Assembly: GCA_949298955.1 (NCBI GenBank)
Contig: CASFYQ010000011.1
Location: 22,007 to 86,006, forward strand
From: an uncultured Bacteroidales bacterium
Lineage (GTDB): Bacteria; Bacteroidota; Bacteroidia; Bacteroidales; Barnesiellaceae
Direction: 5' to 3'
DNA: 64,000 bases
In this document: in pieces, positions 26,668 to 36,433 of the stretch
How the letters are laid out: every line of letters starts with the position of its first letter
Position numbering within the stretch: position 1 is the stretch's first letter
Notes under the pieces: model-generated
What the model was told of the DNA's origin: nothing
The model's input: only the letters and a program-made list of their open reading frames with translations
The model's database searches: none
Program-made: the position numbers and the translations under genes

Positions 26668-28689
26668 TTATTTCTTGTAGTTACGTTGTTGAACTTTGAT
26701 AGCTTCGTATTTCAGTTCTTCTTTCAATAATTCGGGCTTTTTATCTTCGCCTTGGTATTTCCAGCAACTTACATACATAAAGTGTTCATCGTCACGTTTA
26801 GCCTCTCCGTCTTCGGTTTGATATTCTTCACGGAAATGGCCGCCACAAGACTCTTCGCGGTTGAGGGCGTCGAGAGCCATCAGCTTACCGATTTCGAGGA
26901 AATCTTCTACGCGCAGGGCTTTTTCGAGCTCGACGTTCAGCGTGTTGGCTTCGCCCGGGATACGTACGTTGGTGTAGAACTCTTTCTTCACCTCTTCGAT
27001 TTTCTTGAGAGCGGTTTCCAGTCCGGCTTTGTTACGGCCCATGCCTACATACTCTACCATGATGTGGCCCAATTCTTTGTGAATCGAGTCTACCGAACGT
27101 TTACCCTTGATGTTCATCAGGCGGGCAATACGGGCTTTGACAGCCTTTTCGGCTTCTTCAAACTCGGGCAGGTCGGTCGAGAAGCGGGGTACCTGGATTT
27201 GGTCGGAGAGGTAGTTTTGGATTGTGTAGGGGAGCACGAAATAACCGTCGGCCAAACCTTGCATCAGCGCCGATGCACCCAGACGATTGGCGCCGTGATC
27301 CGAGAAATTGGCTTCACCGATAGCGAACAAACCGGGGATAGAGGTCATCAACTCGTAGTCTACCCAAATACCACCCATCGTGTAGTGCGATGCCGGGTAA
27401 ATCATCATAGGGGTTTCGTAGGGGTTTTCATCGACAATCTTTTCGTACATTTGGAACAGGTTGCCATAGCGGCTGGCCACAGCCTCTTTACCCTTGATTT
27501 GGATAGCGGCGGCTTCGCCTCCCATGCTTTCGATGATGTGGTGATCGAGACCTTGGATAGCTTGTTTACCCAATCGTTCGATACTTTCTTTGAAATCGAG
27601 GTAAACGGCATATCCCGTAGCGCCTACACCGTAACCGGCGTCGCAACGTTCTTTGGCGGCACGCGAAGCCACGTCGCGAGGCACGAGGTTACCGAATGCC
27701 GGGTAACGACGTTCCAGATAGTAGTCGCGGTCTTCTTCTTTGATGTCGGTCGGTTTCAGTTTGCCGGCGCGAATAGCCTCGGCGTCTTCTTTTTTCTTGG
27801 GAACCCAAATGCGGCCATCGTTACGCAGCGACTCCGACATCAGTGTCAGTTTCGATTGAAATTCTCCGTGTACAGGAATACAAGTGGGGTGAATTTGAGC
27901 GTAAGCCGGATTGGCGAAATAGGCGCCTTTGTGGTAGCATTGAACGGCAACCGAGCCATTCGAAGCCATGGCATTGGTCGAAAGGAAATATACGTTACCG
28001 TATCCGCCGGTGGCGATAACTACGGCATGAGCAGCAAAACGCTCGATTTCGCCGGTCACCAGATTGCGGGCGATAATACCGCGGGCGCGACCGTCGATAA
28101 CCACCAGGTCGAGCATTTCGTAGCGGGTATATTGTTTTACCGTACCTTTCTTTACCTGACGGTTGAGCGATGCATAGGCACCCAGCAACAGCTGTTGTCC
28201 TGTTTGACCTTTGGCGTAGAATGTACGCGATACCTGGGCACCGCCAAACGAACGGTTGGCCAGCTGGCCTCCGTATTCGCGGGCGAACGGTACGCCTTGG
28301 GCCACACATTGGTCGATGATGTTGTTCGACACCTCGGCCAAACGATATACGTTGGCTTCGCGGGCGCGGTAGTCGCCACCCTTGATTGTGTCGTAGAAGA
28401 GGCGGTATACCGAGTCACCGTCGTTTTGGTAATTTTTGGCTGCGTTGATACCGCCTTGTGCGGCGATAGAGTGAGCTCGACGGGGTGAATCTTGAATACA
28501 GAAATTCAGTACGTTGAATCCCAGTTCGCCCAATGTGGCGGCAGCCGAACCGCCGGCAAGACCCGTACCTACGACGATAATGTCAAGACGGCGTTTGTTG
28601 GCCGGGTTCACCAGTTTTTGGTGAGCTTTATAATTGGTCCACTTTTCAGCCAAGGGGCCTTCGGGTATTTTAGAATCTATTGTAGTCAT
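26668..28689 (-). CDS. frdA: Fumarate reductase/succinate dehydrogenase flavoprotein subunit
   Basis: Catalytic subunit with covalently bound FAD; interconverts fumarate and succinate. The 673 residues begin with a lysine-rich extension, then the FAD-binding [19 protein letters not shown] (about residues 36-54), the [15 protein letters not shown] motif containing the flavin-linked His, and [21 protein letters not shown] near the substrate site. Length and order fit the b558-type complex of epsilonproteobacteria and Bacteroidetes. A 36-base gap separates it from the cytochrome subunit gene. Confidence 0.97.
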   Translation of the reverse strand: MTTIDSKIPEGPLAEKWTNYKAHQKLVNPANKRRLDIIVVGTGLAGGSAAATLGELGFNVLNFCIQDSPRRAHSIAAQGGINAAKNYQNDGDSVYRLFYDTIKGGDYRAREANVYRLAEVSNNIIDQCVAQGVPFAREYGGQLANRSFGGAQVSRTFYAKGQTGQQLLLGAYASLNRQVKKGTVKQYTRYEMLDLVVIDGRARGIIARNLVTGEIERFAAHAVVIATGGYGNVYFLSTNAMASNGSVAVQCYHKGAYFANPAYAQIHPTCIPVHGEFQSKLTLMSESLRNDGRIWVPKKKEDAEAIRAGKLKPTDIKEEDRDYYLERRYPAFGNLVPRDVASRAAKERCDAGYGVGATGYAVYLDFKESIERLGKQAIQGLDHHIIESMGGEAAAIQIKGKEAVASRYGNLFQMYEKIVDENPYETPMMIYPASHYTMGGIWVDYELMTSIPGLFAIGEANFSDHGANRLGASALMQGLADGYFVLPYTIQNYLSDQIQVPRFSTDLPEFEEAEKAVKARIARLMNIKGKRSVDSIHKELGHIMVEYVGMGRNKAGLETALKKIEEVKKEFYTNVRIPGEANTLNVELEKALRVEDFLEIGKLMALDALNREESCGGHFREEYQTEDGEAKRDDEHFMYVSCWKYQGEDKKPELLKEELKYEAIKVQQRNYKK

Positions 28690-28725
28690 AACAATTTTTT
28701 TTCTGTGAAATGAATAGGTTGGTTA

Positions 28726-29412
28726 TTAAAGACAAGCTCCGCAGCCGGTCAGGCTCATCACGTAGAATGAGATGGCAACGGCAACAAAGCCCAGGCAAAC
28801 GATGGTTGCAAAAACGTTGGAGATACATTTCCAACGGTTGAACCATACGTGGTTGTTGATACCCAGGGTTTGGATAGCGCTCCAAAACCCGTGAGTGAGG
28901 TGGAACCACAAGGCTACGAACCAAATGAGGTAAAGAACTACATAAACCGGGTTGCTGAATGTCTGTTGAATCAGAGCAATACCGTCGTGAGGATTAACCT
29001 CGGGAAGGTGTCCCACGATTTCGTTAAGCTGCATTTTGTACCAGAAATTGAAAAGGTGCAATCCCAAGCCCAGTACTACGATGATACCCAGCACGAGCAT
29101 GTTTTGCGAAGCCCACTCTACCGTTTGCGGACGGGTGTTGACCAGGTAACGGTCGTTGCCGCGGGCCTTCCGGTTTTGCAAAGTCAGCCAAAAGGCGTAG
29201 ATGATGTGAATCACGGCTCCGGCGGCGATAATGACTGTGCCTATCAGGGCATACCAGTGTGCACCCAGAAATTGGCAAACGGCATTGTAGCCGTCATGGC
29301 TGATTAACGCCACTAAGTTCATACACATGTGAAACGTTAAAAATAGGACGAGAAAGAGCCCGGTAATACTCATGACTACTTTTCGTCCTATGGACGAGTT
29401 ACTTAACCACAT
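28726..29412 (-). CDS. frdC: Fumarate reductase/succinate dehydrogenase cytochrome b subunit
   Basis: Single membrane-anchor subunit of the b558 type, with five helices and two haems; it oxidises or reduces menaquinone. The 228 residues contain the haem-ligand histidines in FLTFHMCMNL, GAVIHIIYAFW, GLGLHLFNFW and LWFHLTHGFW. ATG 29412 (MWLSNSSIGRKVV) is chosen; a TTG-started longer frame has no membrane-protein character. It is the first gene of the operon, and its promoter lies 59 bases upstream. Confidence 0.95.
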   Translation of the reverse strand: MWLSNSSIGRKVVMSITGLFLVLFLTFHMCMNLVALISHDGYNAVCQFLGAHWYALIGTVIIAAGAVIHIIYAFWLTLQNRKARGNDRYLVNTRPQTVEWASQNMLVLGIIVVLGLGLHLFNFWYKMQLNEIVGHLPEVNPHDGIALIQQTFSNPVYVVLYLIWFVALWFHLTHGFWSAIQTLGINNHVWFNRWKCISNVFATIVCLGFVAVAISFYVMSLTGCGACL

Positions 29413-29470
29413 AGGATTTGAATTTAAGTTATTATTTGTTGTAAAAAAAATTATGCAATTTTGCACTATG

Positions 29471-29501
29471 CAAAAGTAAATGAAGTAAGCGGAATATACA
29501 A
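29471..29501 (-). promoter_or_regulatory. Promoter of the fumarate reductase operon
   Basis: Minus-strand TTG (29501-29499), 20 bases, then TACTTTTG (29478-29471). The same TTG-N20-TACTTTTG arrangement precedes the tRNA-Asn genes. Confidence 0.65.
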
Positions 29502-29604
29502 GTTAATAAGGAAATATTTCTTTAATGTATAATCCTTTGGCTCCTGCTTTTCCAATCTGAAACGATAAAGAATGTAAATCTTCCTTTTTTTATCAGAATA
29601 TCCC

Positions 29605-29612
29605 TATCTTTG
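29605..29612 (+). promoter_or_regulatory. Promoter -7 element of the TlpA-like gene
   Basis: TATCTTTG, 25 bases before the ATG at 29637. Confidence 0.6.
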
Positions 29613-29636
29613 CCTCGCTATCAATTTACAACGTAT

Positions 29637-30722
29637 ATGAAAAATAGAAATCTTTTCTTGTTAATGGCTACTGCTGCCGCAACAGTTGTTTCTTGCAACT
29701 CCAATCTTTCGTCGTATACCATCAACGGTATAGTTTCTGACTCGATATTGAACGGCCAAACGATTTATCTCACCGATATGGCTTCGCGAGACGTGCTCGA
29801 CAGTGCCGTAATCGCCGATGGCAAGTTTGAGATTACAGGCAAAGTCGATACTGCTTTCGTGGGTATGTTGCAGGTTCGTCCCTATCGCATGGGTTTTATT
29901 ATCGAGAAAGGCAATATCGATGTCGAACTGGGCAAGACCGACAAGGTATCGGGTACACCTCTGAACGATGAGTTCGCTGCGTTTATGAACGATATCGATT
30001 CTTTGAATCAAATCTTCATCGCCAAGCAGCAGGAGATTCTGGATAAAGGTCTTTCCAAAGAAGAGGCTTCGGCCGAATGGGATAAGACGCAGGTAGAATT
30101 TATCATGCCCGAGATAAACAAGCTTTTCTCTCACTATTACGATCGCAATAACAACAATGCCGTGGGTGCATGGACGCTCTTCAACTGGGATCTTGCTCCC
30201 GAGCCTCTCGACTCGGCCATCAATTTGGCAGGCGATGTGCTCAAAGCCGACCCGCTCGTAAAATTGATGCAACAACGTCTCGAGTTGTATAAGAAGACTG
30301 CCGAGGGTCAGATGTTTACCGATTTCACTATCGAGCAACCCGACGGTACGAAAGCTTCGCTCTCCGATTACGTAGGTAAAGGCAAATATGTATTGGTCGA
30401 TTTTTGGGCTTCGTGGTGCGGTCCCTGCCGGGGCGAAATTCCCAATATTAAGGAGCTGTATGACAAGTACCACGACAAAGGCCTCGATGTGCTGGGTGTA
30501 GCCGTATGGGACAGCCCCGAGGATACTCGCAAGGCTATCGACGAGCTGGGTATCGTTTGGCCGCAAATCATCAATGCACAACAGATACCTACCACCCTTT
30601 ACAGCATTCAGGGTATTCCCCACATCATCTTGTTTGCTCCCGATGGTACTATCGTGGCACGCGACTTGCGTGACGAAGCTATGAAAGAAAAAGTAGCCGA
30701 AGTGATGAAAACCGTGAAATAA
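29637..30722 (+). CDS. TlpA-type thioredoxin lipoprotein with N-terminal DUF4369
   Basis: A 361-residue thiol-disulfide oxidoreductase anchored in the envelope. The signal peptide MKNRNLFLLMATAAATVVS ends at a lipobox cysteine (Cys20, in VSCNSN), so it is a predicted lipoprotein. The N-terminal domain (about residues 25-120, YTINGIVSDSILNGQTIYLTD) is DUF4369. The C-terminal thioredoxin-like domain has the redox motif FWASWCGPCRGEIP (about residues 256-269). Such proteins reduce or isomerise periplasmic disulfides. ATG 29637 starts the signal peptide; a longer frame begins inside the promoter. Confidence 0.92.
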   Translation: MKNRNLFLLMATAAATVVSCNSNLSSYTINGIVSDSILNGQTIYLTDMASRDVLDSAVIADGKFEITGKVDTAFVGMLQVRPYRMGFIIEKGNIDVELGKTDKVSGTPLNDEFAAFMNDIDSLNQIFIAKQQEILDKGLSKEEASAEWDKTQVEFIMPEINKLFSHYYDRNNNNAVGAWTLFNWDLAPEPLDSAINLAGDVLKADPLVKLMQQRLELYKKTAEGQMFTDFTIEQPDGTKASLSDYVGKGKYVLVDFWASWCGPCRGEIPNIKELYDKYHDKGLDVLGVAVWDSPEDTRKAIDELGIVWPQIINAQQIPTTLYSIQGIPHIILFAPDGTIVARDLRDEAMKEKVAEVMKTVK

Positions 30723-30751
30723 GCATAAACTTACTGTTTCCATAAAAGTTT

Positions 30752-30798
30752 CGACAGAGCCTCTCTTGCCACCGCGCAAGGGGGCTCTGTCGTTTATT
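30752..30798 (+). terminator. Terminator of the TlpA-like gene
   Basis: An outer ten-base stem (30752-30761 with 30783-30792) and an inner CTTGC/GCAAG stem, followed by TTTATTTG. Confidence 0.75.
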
Positions 30799-31104
30799 TG
30801 TCTATCTATCAGAGAGTGTCGTGAGGCATTCGACGCAACAGTTTTGACTCTTTGGATTCTCGATACCTTTTTTGCCCTGAAATATCCGCCATAAAAGAGC
30901 ATTTGTAAGTTCTGTTTCGAGTAATTATCCCAACTGTTTTTGATGTTTCATTTCTTTTTCTTTTTCATGTCGTTTTTGTTTCTAATAGAAAATTATCGAA
31001 TTTATAAAGAAACTAAACGAAATCTTTTGTATATAAATAAAAAAATATTATACTTGCAGAAAATAATAAATTTCATTTCTTATCATCATCTAAAAAGTGC
31101 TATT
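30799..31104 (+). promoter_or_regulatory. Intergenic region with the promoter of the beta-helix surface protein
   Basis: A/T-rich, about 305 bases, with no gene I can support. A promoter is present near its end: TTTG (31026-31029), exactly 19 bases, then TATACTTG (31049-31056, one mismatch). The start codon is 48 bases further on. Open frames across the region are very rich in Phe, Ile, Lys and Tyr and do not look coding. Confidence 0.55.
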
Positions 31105-32970
31105 ATGAAAAACAAATTACTCCTGTTGAGTTGCGCTTTCTGTTTGTTTTCGAGCACAGCTTTTGCCGAAACATTTTTGGTGACCAAGACATCGGGCGAC
31201 GCCAGCGAAGAAGGCACGCTTCCCTATGTGGTGGCCAATGCTCCCGGAGGGTCGTTGATTGAACTTTCTATCGGCGACGAAACCACAGTAACCATACCCT
31301 CTACGCTATTAATCGAGAAAAACCTCACAATCGACGGAAAAGGAAAAACCATCTCGGTAGCCGAGCCGGGGGTATCGAATTATCGTATTTTCAAAATCGG
31401 TCTCTATGCACCGGCCGAGGAAGCAGAACTCGTATGGCTCGAGCTTAAAAACTGTACGCTCTATGGTGGCGACGGCACCTCGATGATCGATGCCGAAGAG
31501 TCGATGGCCAGTTGGTCGGCAACCATTCTCGTGGGGAAAAACGGTAGACTCACCGGTGAGAACCTGCTCTTCGACAAAGCCAAAAACGGCTATTCGCCCG
31601 GTATCATGGCTTGCGGCGACATTACCCTCACCAACTGTACATTCCAAAATCTCTCGGCCACGAAAGTAGGCGGTGCCGTGTATACCAACAGTGGCGTGAT
31701 TGCCCGTTTCACCGACTGTACCTTTACCGACAACGCCAGTACCACCCACGGTGGTGCCGTAGGTTGCTCGGGCAGTACAAACTATTTTACAGGCTGTACC
31801 TTTACCGGCAATGAGGCTTCCGGTTCGTCAGCCGATGGCGGTGCCATATTTTTGCAAAATGCCGGAGCTTCGGCCGAAATCGATAACTGTACATTTACGA
31901 CCAATAGTGCAGGTCATTACGGCGGAGCCGTGGTGCAAAAAAACAATGTGACCGACGGTGTTTTGAAAATTACCAATTCTACATTCAACGACAATACGGC
32001 CAACGGTGGCGGTGCCTTGTTGACATGGATGGGCAATATAACGGTAGAAAACTGCTCGTTCGAGGGTAATAGCTCTACGGGAACCTCGGGTGGTGCCTGG
32101 TATGCATCATTCAAGACGGAGGTAAACTACAATATCTCGGGCTGCTATTTCGGCGAGAATACATCGGCTGCACACGGTGGCGCCATTCTCTCGACCTCCG
32201 ATGCCGCAACCATTACCAACTGTACATTCTATAAGAATAAAATCACAGGCAAGTCCAGCGGTGGCGGTGCTCTCGCTTTCCAAGGCAATGCCAGCATCTA
32301 CAACTGTACACTTGTAGGTAACGAGAGTGTACACGAGACCTATGGAGCGGGCATTCACATTGCTTCGAGTGCCATTGTTAATCTGTATAATACTATTGTT
32401 GTAGGTAGTGTGGGCGGCCCCGACATCTATACCCACGACAAATGTACGTTGGCCGGTTCGAACAACATCTATGGAACCGCGTTGGTAGGTACGACAGAGG
32501 TTACTGTCGATGGGTTTGTCGACAACATCGTATATACCGACCAAGTACTGTTTGAAGAAGCCGATCCCGTTCCGGCTCTCAACGAAGGAACGACTAAAAA
32601 TATCGCCATCTCGGCCGAAGGCATCGCTGCCGGAGCCGGTGTTGTGGTAGAAGGTGTACCTGCGGTCGACCAGCGAGGCAAGGCTCGTTCGGAGACAGCT
32701 CCTTCGATAGGAGCTGTCGAGGTAGAAAAAGTCTCCTCAATCGAGCAGGTAGCCGTTGAAAAGCTCTTCTGGCCCAATCCGGCACAAGATTTCATCAATT
32801 TGGCCGACGGCGTTTCGCAAGTAGCCATCTACGACTTGCGGGGTGCTTTGGTTCAAGTTGCCGAAGCTCCTGTACAACTCCTCTCAATCGAGGGTCTCGA
32901 TGCTGGTATCTATCTCTTGCAAATGACAGTCGATGGCAAGGTTTACAACCAACGGTTGGTCGTTAGATAA
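31105..32970 (+). CDS. Pmp-like right-handed beta-helix surface protein with type IX sorting domain
   Basis: A 621-residue exported protein. The signal peptide is MKNKLLLLSCAFCLFSSTAFA. The body (about residues 150-470) is a series of roughly 20-35-residue repeats with the pattern N(C/S)TF, then GGA(V/I) (for example NCTFQNLSATKVGGAVY, DCTFTDNASTTHGGAVG), the polymorphic-membrane-protein-like parallel beta-helix. The last 70 residues, WPNPAQDFINL to QRLVV, form a type A type IX secretion sorting domain. It should be secreted across the outer membrane and displayed on the surface, in keeping with the PorZ-like protein at 13-15 kb. No catalytic motif is evident. ATG 31105 starts the signal peptide. 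Confidence 0.88.
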   Translation: MKNKLLLLSCAFCLFSSTAFAETFLVTKTSGDASEEGTLPYVVANAPGGSLIELSIGDETTVTIPSTLLIEKNLTIDGKGKTISVAEPGVSNYRIFKIGLYAPAEEAELVWLELKNCTLYGGDGTSMIDAEESMASWSATILVGKNGRLTGENLLFDKAKNGYSPGIMACGDITLTNCTFQNLSATKVGGAVYTNSGVIARFTDCTFTDNASTTHGGAVGCSGSTNYFTGCTFTGNEASGSSADGGAIFLQNAGASAEIDNCTFTTNSAGHYGGAVVQKNNVTDGVLKITNSTFNDNTANGGGALLTWMGNITVENCSFEGNSSTGTSGGAWYASFKTEVNYNISGCYFGENTSAAHGGAILSTSDAATITNCTFYKNKITGKSSGGGALAFQGNASIYNCTLVGNESVHETYGAGIHIASSAIVNLYNTIVVGSVGGPDIYTHDKCTLAGSNNIYGTALVGTTEVTVDGFVDNIVYTDQVLFEEADPVPALNEGTTKNIAISAEGIAAGAGVVVEGVPAVDQRGKARSETAPSIGAVEVEKVSSIEQVAVEKLFWPNPAQDFINLADGVSQVAIYDLRGALVQVAEAPVQLLSIEGLDAGIYLLQMTVDGKVYNQRLVVR

Positions 32971-32997
32971 TCAATAATTTTCTCATTCATCACAAGG

Positions 32998-33032
32998 GGA
33001 GGGGCTATGCATTAAATTCTGCATAGCCTCTC
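32998..33032. terminator. Stem-loop after the surface-protein gene
   Basis: GGGGCTATGCA pairs with TGCATAGCCTC across an eight-base loop. There is no T-run on either strand, so termination would be weak; it may instead stabilise the 3' end. The rest of the 270-base gap holds only the next promoter. Confidence 0.5.
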
Positions 33033-33214
33033 GCGTATTATATAGAGGGTAAGACAATCGGAGGCGAGTAGGGGTTGCAGCAAGGAGCAGCGAAGCGAAC
33101 AGATTGAGTTTCATGATTCTTGTTTTCGAGGTTGTGATACACGGATATGCCAAACGGCGGTGCGACTCCTGAAAAATATGTTTTATGAAACGGTTTTCTT
33201 GCCGGAACAATTTG

Positions 33215-33222
33215 TACTTTTG
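33215..33222 (+). promoter_or_regulatory. Promoter -7 element of the EamA transporter
   Basis: TACTTTTG, full match, 18 bases before the ATG. Confidence 0.55.
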
Positions 33223-33239
33223 CGCCTAAAATTAGGGTA

Positions 33240-34244
33240 ATGAAAGAGAAATTGAAGGGTCATGCGGCCATGTTCTCGGCCAATTTTCTGTGGGGAGTGA
33301 TGTCTCCGCTTTCCAAATCTATTTTTTTCACGGGTGTCATATCGGCCTTTTCGTTGACCAACATGCGTATGGCAGGGGCTGCCGTTTTCTTTTGGGTTGC
33401 CTCGTTGTTTATGCCTCGTGAGCGGGTGACGCGCCGCGATTTGCTGCTTCTTTTTGCCGCCTCTCTGTTTGGTATCACCCTCAATCAGGGCTTTTTTGTC
33501 ATGGGACTTTCCTACACGACGCCTATCGACGCATCGGTGGTGGCTTCGCTTACGCCCATTATTACCATGATTTTGGCGGCATTTATTCAAAAAGAGCCGA
33601 TGACGGGCAAGAAGGTGATAGGGGTGTTTATGGGACTTTCGGGGGCCTTGATGCTGATATTGAACGGGGTCGACAGCTCTTCGGGCGGATTGTCGGGCGA
33701 CCGGGTCATGGGCGATCTCTTTTGCTTGATTGCCGAGGTGAGCTTTGCCATCTATTATGTGGCTTTCAAAGGGCTTATCAGCCGTTATACCCCTGTGACA
33801 CTGATGAAATGGATGTTTCTTTTCTCGACCGTCTGCTGTCTGCCCATTGGTGGGGCCGAGGTATCGAGTATCCCGTTTGCTTCGCTCGATGGTGCCATTT
33901 ATTTCGACTTGTTTTTTGTGATATTCGGGGCCACCTTCCTGTCGTATATGCTGGTGTCGGTGGGGCAGAAGCGGTTGCGTCCCACGGTGGTGAGTATGTA
34001 TAACTACATACAGCCTATCGTTGCATCGTTGCTCGCCATTTGGTGGGGCATAGATAGCTTCGACTTGAAGAAGGGTTTTGCCATTTTGTTGGTATTCCTG
34101 GGCGTATATGTGGTGACTACCAGTAAATCGAGGGCGCAACTCGAAGCCGAGATGGCTCTTAAAGCGGCTCGTGCGGATCGAGAACGTGAGGCTTCGGAGG
34201 GAGACAAGGCTACCGGCGATATGCCGCAGGACCGAATCCATTAA
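33240..34244 (+). CDS. EamA (DMT superfamily) transporter
   Basis: A 334-residue drug/metabolite transporter with ten membrane helices arranged as two EamA repeats. The first repeat begins AMFSANFLWGVMSPLSK and the second GDLFCLIAEVSFAIYYVAFK, both with the expected Gly/Pro positions. The C-terminus ends in a 40-residue charged tail (Arg, Glu, Lys-rich) after the last helix. Substrate cannot be predicted. Its codon use and G-rich coding strand agree with a position right of the origin. Confidence 0.92.
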   Translation: MKEKLKGHAAMFSANFLWGVMSPLSKSIFFTGVISAFSLTNMRMAGAAVFFWVASLFMPRERVTRRDLLLLFAASLFGITLNQGFFVMGLSYTTPIDASVVASLTPIITMILAAFIQKEPMTGKKVIGVFMGLSGALMLILNGVDSSSGGLSGDRVMGDLFCLIAEVSFAIYYVAFKGLISRYTPVTLMKWMFLFSTVCCLPIGGAEVSSIPFASLDGAIYFDLFFVIFGATFLSYMLVSVGQKRLRPTVVSMYNYIQPIVASLLAIWWGIDSFDLKKGFAILLVFLGVYVVTTSKSRAQLEAEMALKAARADREREASEGDKATGDMPQDRIH

Positions 34245-34281
34245 ATGTGGGTGCAGCCATGATAATCTTACGGCTGTGATT

Positions 34282-35136
34282 TTATTCGTGGCAGTTGTGC
34301 CGTTGCAGGTAGTCGCGATAGAGAAAGCGGGCTACTCCGTCGTGGTTGTTGTCGGGGATAATGGCGGTAGCCTGTCGTTTCACCTCGTCCATGGCATTCT
34401 TGGGAGCATATCGCCGGTCGGCCAGACGGAATAGGGGCAAGTCGTTGAGGTTATCGCCGAAGGCCACGACCTCCCAGGGGTTGAGACTGTCGACAATCTG
34501 TTGGGTGGTAGAGGCTTTGGAAACGCCTTGCGGATAGATTTCGAGATTGCCGTATTCGTTGTCAGCGTTGTCGCGGTAGCAGAAGATACTGCATTTGCCG
34601 GCCCGGCCAATTTCGGCCGCAGCGGTTTCGAGTCGGTCGAAACGGTCGATGACCAGGATAAAGAGGGGCGGCCGGTCGAGCAGCGGTTCCCGGTAACTGT
34701 CGACGAGTATGAAATCTTTATAGGGAGTGTTTTCCCGCAGCCGTTTAAAATCGCGTTGCATATCGTTGGACAGCGGTTTGTGGAAAGTCCGCAGTTTGTT
34801 GTCATCGATGCGATAGACAAACGGTGTCAGCTCTCTCTTTTCGAGCAGTTCGATATATTGCAGGGCCGAGTCGTCGGTGAATCCGTTGGCGCGGATATAC
34901 TGCTTGCGGCGTATATCATAGAGCGCGGCCCCGTTCATGAGTACAGCCGGTATATTGAGATTGAGCTGTTGCAACAGCGGTACGACGGTAGCCGGGGTGC
35001 GTGCCGTGGCTACGGTGAACAGCATGCCTTTTTGTAGCAGGCTGTTGATTATTTCGGTCGAGCAGGGCGATACGACCGAACGGCTGTCGAGCAGTGTACC
35101 GTCGAGGTCGGAGATGTAGAGGGTTTGGGTTTTCAT
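34282..35136 (-). CDS. HAD-IIB (Cof-type) phosphatase
   Basis: A 284-residue phosphatase of the haloacid dehalogenase superfamily with a type IIB cap. Motif I is ISDLDGTLLD (nucleophile Asp about residue 9), motif II TVATAR, motif III a Lys in QGVSKASTTQQI, and motif IV VVAFGDNLNDLPLF (about residue 235). Members act on sugar phosphates and nucleotide-type substrates. It is downstream of corA on the minus strand with a 93-base gap holding a stem-loop. Confidence 0.94.
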   Translation of the reverse strand: MKTQTLYISDLDGTLLDSRSVVSPCSTEIINSLLQKGMLFTVATARTPATVVPLLQQLNLNIPAVLMNGAALYDIRRKQYIRANGFTDDSALQYIELLEKRELTPFVYRIDDNKLRTFHKPLSNDMQRDFKRLRENTPYKDFILVDSYREPLLDRPPLFILVIDRFDRLETAAAEIGRAGKCSIFCYRDNADNEYGNLEIYPQGVSKASTTQQIVDSLNPWEVVAFGDNLNDLPLFRLADRRYAPKNAMDEVKRQATAIIPDNNHDGVARFLYRDYLQRHNCHE

Positions 35137-35187
35137 CGTTAAGCAGATAGAGTCGTTTGCGGGTTGTTTGATGTTAACGCCGGTGGG

Positions 35188-35220
35188 CGGGTGAGAACCC
35201 GGTTTCCCGGTCCTCGCCCG
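35188..35220. other. Stem-loop between corA and the HAD gene
   Basis: CGGGTGAG (35188-35195) pairs with CTCGCCCG (35213-35220), with a GC-rich inner hairpin. No T-run follows on the minus strand. It may weaken readthrough from corA. Confidence 0.35.
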
Positions 35221-35229
35221 GGCAATGTG

Positions 35230-36156
35230 TCAGAACCACTTGATTTTTCGGAAGATAACAAATGCTAATGCCGACAGTAGAATCGAGCAGAACACAATCA
35301 GCGAGAAGGCATGAGGTATCTCTTCGATGTGAATGTCGACATTCATGCCGTAGAAACTGGCAATGAGCGTGGGCACCATGAGTATGATCGAGAGGCTCGT
35401 CATGCGTTTCATGATGGTGTTCACATTGTTGGAGATGATGGAGGCAAAGGCGTCCATCGTGCCGGTGAGAATATCGCTGTAAATATTCACCATGTTGTGG
35501 GCCTGCCGCAATTCAATCATTACATCGTCGAGCAATTCGGGATTTTGGTAGTCTTTTTCGTGGAAAATTTTGGGCAGTTTGCTTATCATCATTTCGTTGC
35601 CTCGAATCGAAGTGTTGAAATAGACGAGGCATTTTTGCAGATTCATGAGCCGCAGCAGGTCTTCGTTGCGGATACTCCGTTGCAGCTCTTTCTCGGCCGA
35701 GCTAACCTCGTTGTAAATCTGTTTCAAATATTTAAGATACCACACGGCCGAAGAGTAGATGAGGCGGAGGATAAACTCATATTTGTTGGGCACCGTAATC
35801 TCTTTGCGACGGGTATGCTCGATGAAATCGGAAATCATGTCGGTCGACCGATAGCACACCGACACGGTAATTTCGTTGTTGGTGATGATACCGATGGGTA
35901 CGGTGGTGTAGGAGATAGAGCTGTTTCTCTCGACGACGGGAATGCGCAAGATGGTCAATAGCCAGTTGCCTTCGGTATCGATACGGGGCCGTTCGTCGGT
36001 ATCGGCGATGTCGTTCAGGAAAGAAGACGGCACTTTCAAATCATTTTGCAGGAAATCGAAATCTTCTTGCGTAGGGCATTCTACGTTTACCCAGCAGTTG
36101 GGAAGCCAGTGAGGTTTTTCTACAAATCCGGCTTCACAAAAGAGATACTTTCTCAT
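35230..36156 (-). CDS. corA: CorA family magnesium transporter
   Basis: A 308-residue pentameric divalent-cation channel. The large N-terminal cytoplasmic domain with a long helix (residues 140-240) is followed by two C-terminal membrane helices; the selectivity motif YGMNVDI lies between them at about residue 277. The C-terminal basic end (RKIKWF) is typical. The roughly 180-base upstream stretch may form a structured leader (see findings). Specific for Mg, Co or Ni by family only. Confidence 0.95.
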   Translation of the reverse strand: MRKYLFCEAGFVEKPHWLPNCWVNVECPTQEDFDFLQNDLKVPSSFLNDIADTDERPRIDTEGNWLLTILRIPVVERNSSISYTTVPIGIITNNEITVSVCYRSTDMISDFIEHTRRKEITVPNKYEFILRLIYSSAVWYLKYLKQIYNEVSSAEKELQRSIRNEDLLRLMNLQKCLVYFNTSIRGNEMMISKLPKIFHEKDYQNPELLDDVMIELRQAHNMVNIYSDILTGTMDAFASIISNNVNTIMKRMTSLSIILMVPTLIASFYGMNVDIHIEEIPHAFSLIVFCSILLSALAFVIFRKIKWF

Positions 36157-36301
36157 TGCGGTTACTCCTTTCTTTTTTTTGTATCCCGGAGGAGAGCCCG
36201 CAAAATTTGACTGTCAAACCTTACTTGCTCCCTTGGGAGAGGTGAATACTACTGTTTATTCGCGGGTTTGAATCGTCCATAATTTGATTTGAATTTAGGG
36301 A

Positions 36302-36335
36302 GAATAAAAAGAGTTCGTCTGGCGGACGAACTCTT
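36302..36335 (-). terminator. Terminator of the tRNA-Asn unit
   Basis: On the minus strand, AGAGTTCGTC pairs with GACGAACTCT, followed by TTTTTATT. It begins just after the downstream tRNA copy. Confidence 0.9.
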
Positions 36336-36340
36336 CGAAG

Positions 36341-36414
36341 CTCTTCAGGTTGGACTTGAACCAACGACCCTCTGATTAACAGTCAGATGCTCTAACCGAC
36401 TGAGCTACTGAAGA
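36341..36414 (-). tRNA. tRNA-Asn (anticodon GTT), downstream copy
   Basis: All arms fold: acceptor TCTTCAG/CTGAAGA, anticodon arm TCTGA-CTGTTAA-TCAGA with anticodon GTT, T arm GTTGG-TTCAAGT-CCAAC. The discriminator is G. The 3' CCA is not encoded (the next bases read CTT). It is identical over all 74 bases to the copy 96 bases upstream. Confidence 0.97.
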
Positions 36415-36433
36415 ATAAATGTATCAAAATGTT

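Noticed and set aside
26752..28488. 578-codon open frame opposite frdA
   Set aside because: Shadow frame of the flavoprotein gene; no homology and no promoter.
36302..36340. Attachment site of a mobile element at the tRNA-Asn genes
   Set aside because: The repeat of tRNA sequence is a whole-gene duplication with no integrase nearby, and the terminator follows directly.
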